Positions 17,285-18,322 of a DNA stretch of 18,322 nt are shown here, piece by piece (within the stretch, counting starts at the first letter, position 1; each line of letters begins with the position of its first letter). Made by a program: the position numbers and the translations under genes. The DNA is from CAYVMN01 sp964452575 (lineage in GTDB: Bacteria > Desulfobacterota > DSM-4660 > Desulfatiglandales > Desulfatiglandaceae): assembly GCA_964452575.1 (NCBI GenBank), contig CAYVMN010000087.1:1-18322 (forward strand), written 5' to 3'. The notes beneath the pieces are model-generated. The model saw only the letters and a program-made list of their open reading frames with translations, searched no databases and was not told the origin of the DNA.

Positions 17285-18321
17285 GGTTTTTCTTTCCCTT
17301 GTTTCACCGCCATATTTTTGAGTTCGTATAGAACGTCAGTCACGCATACATTCTGGGGACACAGTTCCTGGCACTGATAACAGGTAAGGCAATACCACAG
17401 CATAGTTGAGCCCAACGCCAGATCCCTTAGTCCCAGTCCACATGAATGCATGATCTGGTGAGGCAGAAGACCCAAGACCTCCTGCGGATGTTCATAGTTG
17501 GCCACCACAGGACATACGGTGGTGCAAGTTTCGCAGCCAAAGCAAACCTTGAACGTATTTGCCTGAGCTGAAAGCCTCAAGCCCCTCTTGAAACCATTTC
17601 CGGTATCGGTCAGGGGTAGGACCCTATCCCGCATCCTTATCAAATCACACTTCTCTGCGATAGCCTCTTTGACCCGATCCAAAGGCTCGCGGTATTTCTC
17701 CATTACCAGATCATCTCTCATGAGCCCGCGGTAGTAAGAGAATGGTGAAAGTGCAAGAAACTCCGGGTAACCTTTTTCCAGTAGTAACTCCCTGACATTG
17801 AACCACAAATCTTGCAGGTTGATCCCGGCTGGACAGACCACGGTGCATCGTTTGCAGTTGGTGCAGAGATAGACTCCTTCTTGAATGTGTCTGAGCTCTT
17901 GTTCCCCCAGTTTCTTGCCGGTGGCAAGGGCTTTGATGGCGATAATCTTCTCGGAAGGAAAGATATTGATGTTAGGAAAATGCTCAAAAAACACCCCTGC
18001 TGAGCAATTTAGGGCACACGTACAGCAATGGGTACAGGCATCCAGTTCCATGGCCTGCCTGGTGGCGATATTTGCAGGGGCTGATTTTCCCTTTTCCATG
18101 ACAGCATTGGCCAGCAAGCTGAGCGGGCTGGCAATGATGTGAAACATCTTGCTGAAAGGAAGATAGGCAAGCCCGATCCAACAGGCCAGGAAGTGGATAT
18201 ACCATAGAACTGTCGGTATATTTGCTCGGTCCAAGGCCAGGGCAAACGGTGTGATGGTTTTGGCCACTGTATAACCCAAGATGGCCCTCTGGGGCCGGGA
18301 GTGACATGCCATGCAACTCAT
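17281..18321 (-). CDS. hdrC: Membrane-anchored HdrC-like iron-sulfur protein, 5' end cut by window edge
   Basis: These are the C-terminal 346 or so residues of a larger protein. The visible start holds a hydrophobic segment (about 36-56), then LAYLPFSKMFH with His43 and His61, like the cytochrome b (NarI/DsrM/HmcE-type) subunits of quinone-linked complexes. The soluble part has four CxxCxxCxxxC motifs: Cys96-106 (CTHCCTCALNC), Cys153-163 (CTNCKRCTVVCP), Cys260-270 (CFGCETCTTVCP) and Cys311-321 (CLTCYQCQELCP). This equals two dicluster ferredoxin modules, while HdrC normally has one. It likely links HdrB to membrane quinone. The Met at 18321 is not necessarily the start, because an upstream membrane region is expected. 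Confidence 0.82.
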   Translation of the reverse strand: MSCMACHSRPQRAILGYTVAKTITPFALALDRANIPTVLWYIHFLACWIGLAYLPFSKMFHIIASPLSLLANAVMEKGKSAPANIATRQAMELDACTHCCTCALNCSAGVFFEHFPNINIFPSEKIIAIKALATGKKLGEQELRHIQEGVYLCTNCKRCTVVCPAGINLQDLWFNVRELLLEKGYPEFLALSPFSYYRGLMRDDLVMEKYREPLDRVKEAIAEKCDLIRMRDRVLPLTDTGNGFKRGLRLSAQANTFKVCFGCETCTTVCPVVANYEHPQEVLGLLPHQIMHSCGLGLRDLALGSTMLWYCLTCYQCQELCPQNVCVTDVLYELKNMAVKQGKEKP

Positions 18322-18322
18322 C

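Noticed and set aside
18303..18317. Heme c site (CxxCH) as a firm call
   Set aside because: The motif is at the cut edge and its membrane side is unknown, so it is kept only as a possibility in the HdrC-like finding.

Overview
The window reads as bacterial chromosome from an anaerobe of the Desulfobacterota (Deltaproteobacteria) type, a sulfate reducer or syntroph. This placement is inferred from gene content: several heterodisulfide-reductase-like (Hdr) proteins, MvhD-type subunits, a selenocysteine formate dehydrogenase and a membrane Fe-S protein. Every gene I can support lies on the minus strand, so transcription runs from high to low coordinates. No RNA gene, insertion sequence, CRISPR array or strong intrinsic terminator was seen. 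No gene-free stretch exceeds 300 bases; the longest is 4041-4237.

Region 1 (18322 to about 4238) is one tightly packed redox operon entering from outside the window. The order is: a membrane-anchored HdrC-like protein with four [4Fe-4S] motifs (partial), HdrB, a 1479-residue HdrA with an NfnB/GltD-type flavoprotein inserted in it, a first MvhD, a second HdrA split into N-terminal and C-terminal genes, a second MvhD, a formate dehydrogenase beta-type Fe-S protein, formate dehydrogenase alpha (FdhA), and hypoxanthine phosphoribosyltransferase directly abutting fdhA.

The main observation is selenocysteine. Five genes are interrupted by in-frame TGA codons, six in total, and each falls where the family has a conserved Cys or Sec. 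The TGAs are at 16176-16178 (HdrA fusion), 11689-11691 (MvhD-1), 11248-11250 (HdrA N-half), 8034-8036 and 7881-7883 (MvhD-2) and 6395-6397 (FdhA). Each is followed after 11-16 nt by a stem-loop in the position expected for a bacterial SECIS element. TGA also serves as a true stop in the same operon (for example at 11473-11475), so this is local recoding and not a genome-wide code change. A standard gene caller would break these five genes into fragments.

Functionally I infer a large soluble flavin-based electron bifurcation or confurcation assembly. Formate electrons would enter through FdhA/FdhB and MvhD to HdrA. NAD(P)H would exchange through the NfnB-like insert. HdrB and the membrane HdrC-like protein would connect to a disulfide, a thiol or the quinone pool. 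Ferredoxin is the expected low-potential partner. The two HdrA+MvhD modules look like paralogs, one fused with NfnB and one split.

Region 2 (4041 to 1) is a housekeeping lipid operon: DUF177/YceD, ribosomal protein bL32 (rpmF), plsX, fabG, acpP and fabF (cut by the window edge). A good sigma70-type promoter lies upstream at 4107-4134. fabH and fabD, often found between plsX and fabG, are missing here.
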